From Desulfofustis sp. (GTDB taxonomy: Bacteria > Desulfobacterota > Desulfobulbia > Desulfobulbales > Desulfocapsaceae): DNA of 8,637 nucleotides. Position numbers and translations under genes: made by a program. Location of the stretch: assembly GCA_029287755.1 (NCBI GenBank), contig JARFQM010000208.1:1-8637 (forward strand), written 5' to 3'. Positions 1 to 6,841 of the stretch are shown one piece after another (the stretch's first letter is position 1; every line of letters begins with the position of its first letter). Below the pieces are notes generated by a model. It was not told the DNA's origin. It worked only from the letters and a program-made list of their open reading frames with translations, and did not search any database.

Positions 1-1724
1 GTGATCATTTAAGCCGTTCCCAGTTTGAGGACGTGGCAGGATATCTGGGGCTTGGGCCGCGGGAGGTGGACGGCGAACCAGAACCCTACCGTTTGTTCCG
101 CGCACGAATCAGGGACCGTTACGGGATCGTGATCAATGAGGAAGTGCTGCATAAAGCGGCCTACCGAAAAACCATGGGGGCCATCCAGCCTGACCTGGTG
201 TTCGAAGGGCTGGCCTCTGAATATCAGGCCATGAGGGAGCTGCACTATGGACTCAACTTTGACCAGTTTGAACGGGAGATAGACCAGCAGCTTAGGGACA
301 AGACGCTGCCGCAGTACGAAAGGAAAGAGCTGCGGTTGAGAAAAGATCTGCTGGCCAGAAATTTCCTCAGTCTGGCCGCTCTCAATAAGCGGCTGCAAAA
401 TTATCTGGGCTTGAACCGCCTCGCAGCAGCGCCCGTCGATACTGTCATTTCCAAGGGCAGGGCTGAAACTCCCTATCTCTATTACGATCCAATTAACGAG
501 CACTTTCTCTTTGATTATCCTTCAAAGGTGCCGGAATATGCGCAGTTGGTCAGCCCCTGGCAGTTTCAAGAAAAAATTAATGAAGCTGGTCCTTTCCTCA
601 AACAGGAGCAGATTGACTCCATCGTGCTGGGCTCCACACTATCGGTAAAAGCTTTTAATTTTCTCAGCCGCCAGGTCGAAATTGAATATCGCAACATGCG
701 CAAACTATTGCCTTATTCGATGGAGGTTCTTTCCGAGGTCGAGGATTACCGCATCCTCGTGGGCTTGCAGTACCTGGTTAAATTTGGAAAATTTCTCGGT
801 ATAGAAAGCGAACTTGAGCCCATTCTCTCCTTTCCTCTCGGCTCCAATGTGGTGACCCTGATTGAAACCACGAGGCTTTATGAAGCCCTGGTGTCAGGTA
901 CGTTGACGCTTTTTACGGAGGCAAACGGCGAAATCAACAATACCCTGGCCATCATCGACCGTATCGAATCGGAGGATGGGGTGGTGCTCTATCGTCCCGA
1001 GGGGGAGATCAGGCGCGCGGTTTCTCCCAAGACCTCGCTTGTGCTCGGCCATATTCTGGAAAACACCATCAAATTTGGGACGGGAAGATACGCCGACAGG
1101 GAGGTAAAGCTGAGGGGACCCCAAGAGAGCGGCGAATTGTTGGATGAGCTCAGCCTGTCAATTCCGCTTTTGGGCAAAACCGGGACTGCCAACCGCTACA
1201 CCAACGCTTCTTTCTTTGGCTATCTTCCTGCGCCGAATGGGGACGGCAACGCGATGGTGATCGATAGCGGTTTTGGTGTCGGTGTCTATGTTGGCTATGA
1301 TGACAACCAGGCTATGCGGCGGGGCACTACCCGCATTACCGGCGCCGCCGGAGCTCTGCCTACCTGGACCGCGATCGTCAAAGCCATCGTCAAAAGCCAG
1401 GAGTTCGACAGGACCCTCGATCCAGTGGATTTGAGTTTTCGTGGGCTGGCAATCGAGCGCGAGGATATGGGACAGAAAAATTTTCTCGCCCTTAAAGATT
1501 ATGGCGGACAGCTCCAAAGGCCCCTCAAGGAGGTTGATCCGTGGGACCGCTATCTACCGTCTATAATCACCTTCGGGGTGGCGAACGAGGAAAAGGGGTT
1601 GAGCCCGGCTCGAAGTTTTGCCCCGTTCTGGCTCAATCAGAGGCCGACAGAGCGGCAAATAGCCCAGGTAGATGCTGGGCGCCCCGCGTCCTCCGCAGAC
1701 CTGAAGCCGGCAGCAGCACAATGA
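1..1724 (+). CDS. Penicillin-binding protein, C-terminal transpeptidase part (5' partial)
   Basis: Probably a periplasmic peptidoglycan-synthesis protein of the class A PBP type; only the C-terminal part is visible. The frame is open from the first full codon at base 3, and the residues before the first possible start (GTG at 33) read as continuous coding sequence, so the true start lies upstream. Numbering from that GTG: FPLGSN near 267-272, followed by a segment like the usual ALGS-V-T-x-x-E-x-A-x-x-Y block; LLGKTGTAN with the KTG box at Lys382; then F-x-G-Y and a V-G-Y-D-D segment; and GALPTW near 440, a standard end of the transpeptidase fold. About 110 further residues form a low-similarity tail. 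No S-x-x-K occurs anywhere in the visible frame, and the position matching the SxN motif reads Ser234-Glu-Val. The catalytic serine is therefore either upstream, beyond an insertion, or lost. Any glycosyltransferase domain would also be upstream. The family is fairly sure; full activity is not. Confidence 0.8.
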   Translation, partial: DHLSRSQFEDVAGYLGLGPREVDGEPEPYRLFRARIRDRYGIVINEEVLHKAAYRKTMGAIQPDLVFEGLASEYQAMRELHYGLNFDQFEREIDQQLRDKTLPQYERKELRLRKDLLARNFLSLAALNKRLQNYLGLNRLAAAPVDTVISKGRAETPYLYYDPINEHFLFDYPSKVPEYAQLVSPWQFQEKINEAGPFLKQEQIDSIVLGSTLSVKAFNFLSRQVEIEYRNMRKLLPYSMEVLSEVEDYRILVGLQYLVKFGKFLGIESELEPILSFPLGSNVVTLIETTRLYEALVSGTLTLFTEANGEINNTLAIIDRIESEDGVVLYRPEGEIRRAVSPKTSLVLGHILENTIKFGTGRYADREVKLRGPQESGELLDELSLSIPLLGKTGTANRYTNASFFGYLPAPNGDGNAMVIDSGFGVGVYVGYDDNQAMRRGTTRITGAAGALPTWTAIVKAIVKSQEFDRTLDPVDLSFRGLAIEREDMGQKNFLALKDYGGQLQRPLKEVDPWDRYLPSIITFGVANEEKGLSPARSFAPFWLNQRPTERQIAQVDAGRPASSADLKPAAAQ

Positions 1725-1787
1725 AGATCCGATGCAGCAGCCCGCCTCTGACCACCTATGACTTTGGTTTCGATTCAGCTCGATAAT

Positions 1788-1816
1788 TTGATTTTTTTAC
1801 GCCGCCTTATTACTAT
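1788..1816 (+). promoter_or_regulatory. Candidate sigma70 promoter for the lipoprotein gene
   Basis: In the 151-base AT-rich gap between the PBP stop and the lipoprotein start, TTGATT (1788-1793) and TACTAT (1811-1816) are separated by 17 bases. Each matches four of six consensus positions. The spacing is ideal but the boxes are only moderate, so this is a candidate. It would allow the lipoprotein to be expressed independently of the PBP gene. I see no convincing hairpin terminator in the gap. Confidence 0.3.
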
Positions 1817-1875
1817 CAAATCACAAAACGTCTGTTTATACAGCGATCACTAATCTTTTTCCTCCTGAAACAATT

Positions 1876-3729
1876 ATGAATAGATACTACGTCCTAGGTA
1901 TTACACTCCTGCTTTTCACCGTCGTCGGCTGTGCCCAGCGGCAATTGCCGCCCCCTTACCCGGAGGCTCCTGAGCCGGCCGAAGCGGACATTCCAGCCAC
2001 GAGCATCAGCAGCCCCTCCCCAGATGAAGACGATTTTTCAACCAAGCAAGGCCCAGAGCCGCTGGCGGCACCGGATCTTTCTGAGGCCGACACTGACCGC
2101 CCGGACGTGGACCCGAAGGCGAAACCGCTTTCAGCTGGGTTCGTCAATGAGCGAATCCTTTTCTATCAAAAAAAGCTCGATCTCTGGAAGCAAGTCGATC
2201 AGCAGGCCGCCATAGCCAACCTTGACGCCGAACAGACCCGGTTAATGGTGGACTGTTTTCGGGATTTGCAGACGGTGTTGGGCGGTTATCAAAATATGCG
2301 CAGCCAGATCTTTCAGGGCGGCGGTGCAGCTGAGCAGCTCAGCCTGGAGAATATAATCGGCCTGCAGCGCCAGGATATCGCCTTTCTCGAAGGCAGGTGC
2401 GCCCGGCTTCTCTATACCACTGCAACCGACGAGAGCAGGCCGGAGCCGATGCAGGGCGATCAGCTACCCAGGATCGAGGCGCAGATCAGCGAGTTATACG
2501 AAGCCGGTGACTATGACCAGGTGGTACAGCTCTGGTCTTCCATCCCCTCCTATCAAAAGAACGGGGTGGCTAAACAGACGGCTCTCGCCCATGCGGACAG
2601 CCTGGTATTTCTCGATCAGCCGGCGCAGGCGGCTGAAGCATATCAGCAGCTGGTAGATGCCATGGCCGCAAGGCAGGATTTAGGGGACGACCTGCTGTCT
2701 CTGCGCCGACGACTCGGTGACCTCTATGCGGCCGCCGGCAATTTCTTCGCTGCTGAAGGCCAGTATGAGCAACTGTTGAAAGATTACACCGAGGTCGGCA
2801 AGGTCGAGGACTGGGCCAAACTGCACCTTTCCATGCTTGAACGGAGCATCAAAGGCAGTCCCGAGTTGACCGATTACTCGGAGTTGCTGCGCGGCTACTT
2901 GAGATTCGCTCCGGCCAGGGACGGGTATGGCATCGTCTATAAGGCTGAACAGTTTCTCCAGCAGTATCCATATTCCCCTGTTTCACCTAATGTCGACATC
3001 ATCAAGGATGAGACCAAGTCAATGGCGGATCAATGGTTCACCACGAGCCTGACCGATGCAGACAGGCTGGTCGAAAACAAACAGTTCGAAGAAGCCATCG
3101 CCTTGCTCCAGAGTCTTCCCCAGGACAAGCTCAGTCCCGAAAATCTTCTGACCTTAAAAGAGAAGCTGGACAGCCTGATACTGGCCGAAGCAGTCGAACG
3201 GGAGACCTTGAAGATAGAGAAGATGCAGGCCCTGCAGTCGACCTGGAACCAAGGTGCCGCGTACGCTGATGCGGGTGAATTCGACGCAGCCATAGCGGTG
3301 TTCAGTGAGTTAAGGGGAACCGAGTATGAAGACAGGGCCGTGGAAAAAGTTGAAGAGCTCTCTCTCACTGCCGCCAAAAACGAACGGCGCCGGGCCGCGG
3401 ACCTTTTCGTTCGCTCGATGAAAACCGATGACCTTGAAAACAGGAAACAGCTGCTGGTGGAATCGCGACAGGTTCTCAAAGGCATTCTGGATAAATATCC
3501 CGAGGTGGAAGTCGCCGATAAGGTGCAGGGCAATATCAGAACGGTTGAAAAAAAGATGAACGAACTGGATCCAATGCTGCTTCCCGAGCTCGAGGAGCAG
3601 GAAAACCAGCAATTGCGGCAGGAACCGGAAATTGATGGATTCGACATGGAACCCGCCACCCAGATCATGCCTCAGGCAGAACCACCCCCGCAAACGCTGC
3701 CTTTCTACAATCCCCAGTCACAGCAGTAA
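1876..3729 (+). CDS. Outer-membrane-type lipoprotein with TPR-like repeats
   Basis: A 617-residue exported lipoprotein. The N terminus is a short signal peptide (M-N-R then hydrophobic residues 6-17) ending in the lipobox V-V-G-Cys19; Ala follows the cysteine, so there is no Asp retention signal and outer-membrane sorting is likely. Residues about 24-85 are rich in Pro, Glu and Asp and look like a disordered tether. Residues about 197-310 hold TPR-like helix pairs (for example near 203-220, 237-262, 276-303), and more repeats follow near 385-412 and 455-480. Residues 485-580 are charged and helical, and the end is Pro/Gln-rich. TPR lipoproteins act as protein-protein scaffolds. Because the upstream gene is a PBP, an Lpo-like role in activating the PBP across the periplasm is attractive but inferred. 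A role in outer-membrane assembly or an unrelated scaffold is equally allowed by sequence alone. The ATG is chosen because the signal peptide starts there; no Shine-Dalgarno sequence precedes it. Confidence 0.85.
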   Translation: MNRYYVLGITLLLFTVVGCAQRQLPPPYPEAPEPAEADIPATSISSPSPDEDDFSTKQGPEPLAAPDLSEADTDRPDVDPKAKPLSAGFVNERILFYQKKLDLWKQVDQQAAIANLDAEQTRLMVDCFRDLQTVLGGYQNMRSQIFQGGGAAEQLSLENIIGLQRQDIAFLEGRCARLLYTTATDESRPEPMQGDQLPRIEAQISELYEAGDYDQVVQLWSSIPSYQKNGVAKQTALAHADSLVFLDQPAQAAEAYQQLVDAMAARQDLGDDLLSLRRRLGDLYAAAGNFFAAEGQYEQLLKDYTEVGKVEDWAKLHLSMLERSIKGSPELTDYSELLRGYLRFAPARDGYGIVYKAEQFLQQYPYSPVSPNVDIIKDETKSMADQWFTTSLTDADRLVENKQFEEAIALLQSLPQDKLSPENLLTLKEKLDSLILAEAVERETLKIEKMQALQSTWNQGAAYADAGEFDAAIAVFSELRGTEYEDRAVEKVEELSLTAAKNERRRAADLFVRSMKTDDLENRKQLLVESRQVLKGILDKYPEVEVADKVQGNIRTVEKKMNELDPMLLPELEEQENQQLRQEPEIDGFDMEPATQIMPQAEPPPQTLPFYNPQSQQ

Positions 3730-3767
3730 GCCTGAAGCGGCGTCCGGAAGCGGCGCCGCTTCAGGCT
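3729..3767 (+). terminator. Strong GC-rich hairpin after the lipoprotein gene
   Basis: A perfect 14-base inverted repeat begins on the last base of the stop codon: agcctgaagcggcg at 3729-3742 pairs with cgccgcttcaggct at 3754-3767 across an 11-base loop. No T-tract follows, so it is not a classical intrinsic terminator; it could end transcription by another route or protect the mRNA 3' end. The right arm also belongs to a 16-base perfect palindrome at 3747-3762, giving an alternative fold. Confidence 0.4.
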
Positions 3768-3911
3768 GCAGCGCCAAAGACCCATCCCTGCACCACGCCC
3801 TGCGGCCCGTTGAGACAACAACAGGACCATCTCGAGGTGGCGCGGACCTTGGCTCCGGGTTGGTCGGGGCCTGGCGAATCGCAGCCCGGCACATCTTCAT
3901 AAATTATAATG

Positions 3912-3940
3912 TTTACATTTTGTTGTGCCCCTATTAAAAA
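3912..3940 (+). promoter_or_regulatory. Candidate sigma70 promoter for the CBS/acyl-CoA gene cluster
   Basis: TTTACA (3912-3917, five of six consensus positions) and TAAAAA (3935-3940, four of six) lie 17 bases apart in the AT-rich block. Transcription would start near 3947, leaving a leader of about 80 bases. The -35 box lies inside the first direct repeat, and the -10 box touches the dyad at 3938-3952. Confidence 0.35.
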
Positions 3941-3952
3941 CATGAAATGTTT
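3938..3952. promoter_or_regulatory. Candidate operator dyad AAACAT-GAA-ATGTTT
   Basis: A perfect 6-base inverted repeat with a 3-base centre lies over the end of the candidate -10 box and the expected start site. That position suits a repressor that blocks transcription. The half-site ATGTTT also occurs at 3909-3914. The protein that would bind is unknown. Confidence 0.3.
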
Positions 3953-4024
3953 GCTTTGTTGTGATTAAATGAGACGTTGTGAGCAAAAGTTCTGATCGTC
4001 TTTTGATTCTTAGATGGTGTGTCT

Positions 4025-4669
4025 ATGTTTATCGCTGACTATATGACTGCAGATCCACTAACCATTACTGCAGACGTCCTTGTTACCGAGGCTCGTCGTC
4101 TACTTGATGATAATCATTTCAGGCACTTACCAGTTGTTGACGAAGAGAAGAAGCTGATAGGGGTGGTTTCCGACCGAGATCTCAGATCGGCCTATCCATC
4201 AACGGCCATTGATGACGAGACCTACCAAAAAATATACGAGACAGTGGCGGCCACACCGGTCGCTGACATCATGTCGACCAATTGTTCCTGCGTAAGTATC
4301 GAAGCAACGCTGGACGACGCCTTGCTGGTATTCGACCGCGACAAGGTCGGCGCCTTGCCGGTGGTCACCGAAGATGATGTGGTCATCGGTATCTTTTCCA
4401 TGAGGGATCTTACCGCCGCCTACAAAAAGCTATTCGGTTCCGCGGAATCAGGTTCGGCGCTGATCGCCGTTCTCGATGAGACCAAAAACCACAACGCTCT
4501 CAGTCGGATTGCCTCCATCCTCGAGGAAAACGATGTGCAATGCACCCGCTTGATCAAGATAGGGAGGAAGAGCGGGTTCGACCGTATTTACATGCGAATA
4601 GATTCTTTCAAAGTCGGCAATGTGCATAAGCATCTGCAGGACAGCGGATTTACCCTTCTCAAACCCTGA
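4025..4669 (+). CDS. AcuB-like CBS-CBS-ACT domain protein
   Basis: A soluble protein of 214 residues from the ATG at 4025 (a GTG at 4019 would add two). Start M-F-I-A-D-Y-M-T matches the usual beginning of the family, so the ATG is preferred; the Shine-Dalgarno signal is weak for both. Numbered from the ATG, CBS domain 1 covers about 6-57, with RHLPVVDEE and GVVSDRDL. CBS domain 2 covers about 80-132, with GALPVV and GIFSMRDL. An ACT-like domain covers about 144-214 (SALIAVLDE... to the end). CBS pairs bind adenine nucleotides and ACT domains bind small metabolites, so this is likely a regulatory sensor, not an enzyme. Architecture and length match Bacillus AcuB, encoded with the AcuA acetyltransferase and the AcuC deacetylase that control acetyl-CoA synthetase. 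Here it precedes an acyl-CoA synthetase gene by 63 bases, which fits a similar role; the direct target is inferred. Confidence 0.87.
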   Translation: MFIADYMTADPLTITADVLVTEARRLLDDNHFRHLPVVDEEKKLIGVVSDRDLRSAYPSTAIDDETYQKIYETVAATPVADIMSTNCSCVSIEATLDDALLVFDRDKVGALPVVTEDDVVIGIFSMRDLTAAYKKLFGSAESGSALIAVLDETKNHNALSRIASILEENDVQCTRLIKIGRKSGFDRIYMRIDSFKVGNVHKHLQDSGFTLLKP

Positions 4670-4721
4670 AGCCCGGCACACGAAAGGCTGCCACAAAATT
4701 CCTGAATTGTTCTCCTCACCT

Positions 4722-4730
4722 AAAGGAAAG
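4722..4730 (+). promoter_or_regulatory. Ribosome binding site of the acyl-CoA synthetase gene
   Basis: The run AAAGGAAAG ends two bases before the ATG at 4733 and places AGGA at 4724-4727, five bases from the start. It is the clearest Shine-Dalgarno-like sequence in the window and supports this start. Confidence 0.6.
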
Positions 4731-4732
4731 CG

Positions 4733-6829
4733 ATGAATCTGGATGTCTTTTTTACCCCCCGCTCGGTTGCGGTTGTGGGGGCCTCGCGTACACCCGGCAA
4801 GGTCGGCCATGACGTCCTCGCCGATCTGATAGCCTCTGGATTCAAAGGCGAGATAATCGTCGTAAACCCTGAAACCGACGCCATTCTCGGGCTGCCCAGT
4901 TATCCCGACCTGCAATCCTGCGGCAGGCAGGTCGACCTGGCGGTGATAGTGGTACCACGCGACCGGGTGCTCGACGCCATCAGGGAAAGCATAGATACTG
5001 GAGCCCAGGCAATCGTCGTCATTTCTGCCGGCTTCCGGGAACTCGGAGAAGAGGGTTTTGAAATAGAGAAAAAAATGGTCGACATCTGCCGCCGCAGAGC
5101 GGTACGGATGCTGGGCCCCAACTGTCTCGGAATCATCAACACCCATCACCAACTCAATGCCTCTTTTGCCGGCCGCTTTCCGGACAAGGGTCCCATCTCT
5201 ATTTTTTCCCAATCCGGAGCGGTGTGCGCCGCCATGCTCGATCTTTGCAGCACCAGACACCTCGGGGTGTCCAAAATGATCTCCATCGGCAACAAGGCAG
5301 ACATCAACGAAACCGATCTGCTCTCCTGGCTGGCGCAGGATGACCAGACGAAAGTCATCATCGGCTACTTGGAAGATATCAGTGCCGGTGAGGGATTTGT
5401 CAAAGCAGCTGAAGAAGCGGCAGCGACCAAGCCGGTGGTGATTATGAAGTCGGGAACCACCCCCACCGGTCTCAAGGCGGCAGCCTCGCATACCGGCGTA
5501 TTGGCGCCGGTGGACAGCGCCTATGGCGCGGCGTTTCGAAGATCCGGTGTGGTGCAGGCGGAAACTTTTGAGGCTCTGTTCGACTATTCGGTCGCCCTTG
5601 CCCTGCAGCCCCTGCCCAGGGGGGACCGCGTGCTTATCATCACCAACGCCGGCGGGCCTGGCACCATGGCCGCCGACGCGGTGGAGAAAGCAGGCTTGCG
5701 GGTTGCCATTCTGGACAATAGAACCATCACTTTACTGCGTGAAAAGCTGCCCAGGGAATCAGCCGTAAACAATCCAATCGATGTGCTCGGCGACGCCGAT
5801 CCCGAGCGCTATGCAGCGGCAATCGAATCCGGCCAGAGCGACGGCTCTGTCGATGCGATTCTGCTGATCATGACCCCGCAGACCATGACCCGGCCGGCGG
5901 AAACCGCTCTGGCCGTCGCTGCTGCAATTGATGGTTCAAAGCCGGTGCTGGCTTCTTTTATGGGCGGCAAGGACATACTGCCCGGCCGCAGTGAGCTGTC
6001 TGCAGCCGGTCTGCCCGATTTCGATACCCCCGAACGGGCGGTGGCCGCGCTCAAGGCGATGCACCACTATTCGCTCTGGAAGAACAGGCCGCCGAGGCAG
6101 ATTACCCATTTCAGGGTCAATAGGAGAAGAGTGGAGCGTATCATCACCCGACGACTGCGCACCGGCCGGTCCACCGTTGGGGAGATCAAGGGAAAAGACA
6201 TACTGAGCGCCTACGGCTTCAAGATTCCGGCCGGCAGCCTGGCGATCACCCAGGAGGAGGCCATAGAGATTGCCGAACGCATTGGTTACCCGGTGGCCCT
6301 GAAAATCGCCTCGCCAAACATTATTCACAAAAGCGATATGGGTGGTATCCAGCTCAACCTTGCCACCGGCGAAGCGGTTGAGGACGCCTTCGATCTGATG
6401 ATGCTGAAAATAGGCAAACGGGCACCGGCAGCGCAGATCGACGGCATCTATGTGGAACAGATGATCCCCAGGGGGCTGGAGGTAATACTGGGTATGAACC
6501 GAGATCCGCAATTCGGGCCAATGCTCATGTTCGGGCTCGGCGGCATCTTCATAGAGATTTTAAAGGATGTGGCCTTTCATCTGGCCCCGATCACCGAATC
6601 CGAGGCCATCCAGATGTTAAAATCGACCAGGTCTTATTCGATGCTGAAGAATCGCCGTGCCAAGCACGGCATCGACATCTACGCCATAGCTTCGGGACTG
6701 CAGCGCATCAGTCAACTGGCTACAGATTTTCCCCAGATCACTGAAATCGACATTAACCCTTTTATAGTCGGCGACGTCGGCAGCGAGCCCGTGGTCGCCG
6801 ATGTGCACTTAACTCTAGCCACCAGCTAA
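4733..6829 (+). CDS. ADP-forming acyl-CoA synthetase, fused alpha-beta (acetate--CoA ligase family)
   Basis: A 698-residue cytoplasmic enzyme of the family that interconverts acyl-CoA + ADP + Pi with acid + CoA + ATP. Domains in order: CoA-binding Rossmann fold at about 1-130 (VAVVGAS, then GPNCLGI); a succinyl-CoA-synthetase-like region with SQSG at 159-162 and A-S-H-T-G containing the catalytic His253; a second flavodoxin-like domain at about 290-440 (ITNAGGPG); and an ATP-grasp domain at about 475-695 containing P-N-I-I-H-K with His532, the expected second relay histidine, then MFGLGGIFIEILKD and EIDINPF. Both histidines are present, so it is probably active, unlike the synthetase-like half of Pat/PatZ acetyltransferases, which is generally considered inactive. 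It has no GNAT domain; that domain is on the next gene. In fermenters and anaerobes such enzymes make ATP from acetyl- or other acyl-CoA. Acyl specificity cannot be read from sequence. It is flanked by a CBS-ACT regulator and a CoA-transferase, probably in one operon. Confidence 0.92.
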   Translation: MNLDVFFTPRSVAVVGASRTPGKVGHDVLADLIASGFKGEIIVVNPETDAILGLPSYPDLQSCGRQVDLAVIVVPRDRVLDAIRESIDTGAQAIVVISAGFRELGEEGFEIEKKMVDICRRRAVRMLGPNCLGIINTHHQLNASFAGRFPDKGPISIFSQSGAVCAAMLDLCSTRHLGVSKMISIGNKADINETDLLSWLAQDDQTKVIIGYLEDISAGEGFVKAAEEAAATKPVVIMKSGTTPTGLKAAASHTGVLAPVDSAYGAAFRRSGVVQAETFEALFDYSVALALQPLPRGDRVLIITNAGGPGTMAADAVEKAGLRVAILDNRTITLLREKLPRESAVNNPIDVLGDADPERYAAAIESGQSDGSVDAILLIMTPQTMTRPAETALAVAAAIDGSKPVLASFMGGKDILPGRSELSAAGLPDFDTPERAVAALKAMHHYSLWKNRPPRQITHFRVNRRRVERIITRRLRTGRSTVGEIKGKDILSAYGFKIPAGSLAITQEEAIEIAERIGYPVALKIASPNIIHKSDMGGIQLNLATGEAVEDAFDLMMLKIGKRAPAAQIDGIYVEQMIPRGLEVILGMNRDPQFGPMLMFGLGGIFIEILKDVAFHLAPITESEAIQMLKSTRSYSMLKNRRAKHGIDIYAIASGLQRISQLATDFPQITEIDINPFIVGDVGSEPVVADVHLTLATS

Positions 6830-6841
6830 CTCAGATAAGCG

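Larger units (their letters stand above)
3908..3963 (+). repeat. Direct repeat AATGTTT...TTTGTTGTG upstream of the CBS gene
   Basis: AATGTTTACATTTTGTTGTG at 3908-3927 is repeated as AATGTTTGCTTTGTTGTG at 3946-3963, differing by a two-base gap and small changes in the middle. The shared end word GTTGTG occurs again at 3976-3981. The three GTTGTG words start at 3922, 3958 and 3976, which are 36 and 18 bases apart. This resembles repeated binding sites for a regulator, but no known consensus was recognised. Confidence 0.4.
3768..4024 (+). other. Intergenic control region, no gene seen
   Basis: No credible coding sequence is seen here. Bases 3768 to about 3890 are GC-rich and hold no structure I can name apart from short dyads. 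From about 3895 the sequence becomes sharply AT-rich up to the CBS gene and carries the candidate promoter, dyad and repeated words listed separately. The composition switch fits an upstream regulatory region for the acyl-CoA genes to the right. Confidence 0.5.

Noticed and set aside
1781..1800. Possible intrinsic terminator of the PBP gene at the T-run
   Set aside because: There is no stable stem immediately before the T-run.
3030..3668. Serine-rich open frame on the - strand
   Set aside because: It is the mirror of the acidic and lysine-rich lipoprotein coding strand; the low-complexity Ser/Phe composition is typical of a shadow.
3871..3886. Possible sigma54 promoter (TGGC...GC)
   Set aside because: The GG-to-GC spacing is nine bases instead of the required ten, and the flanking consensus is absent.
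3632..3937. Small + strand frame across the lipoprotein end and the intergenic hairpin
   Set aside because: It overlaps the lipoprotein C terminus in another frame, has Pro/Ser/Arg-rich shadow composition and runs through the hairpin; no ribosome site.
3959..3976. Possible CRP or FNR site around TTGTGATTAAAT
   Set aside because: Only one half-site resembles TGTGA; the second half does not match TCACA or ATCAA.
4448..5491. Long open frame (347 codons) on the - strand
   Set aside because: It lies opposite the CBS gene end and the acyl-CoA synthetase, both with conserved motifs; its translation has no recognisable domain and the openness follows from codon bias on the other strand.
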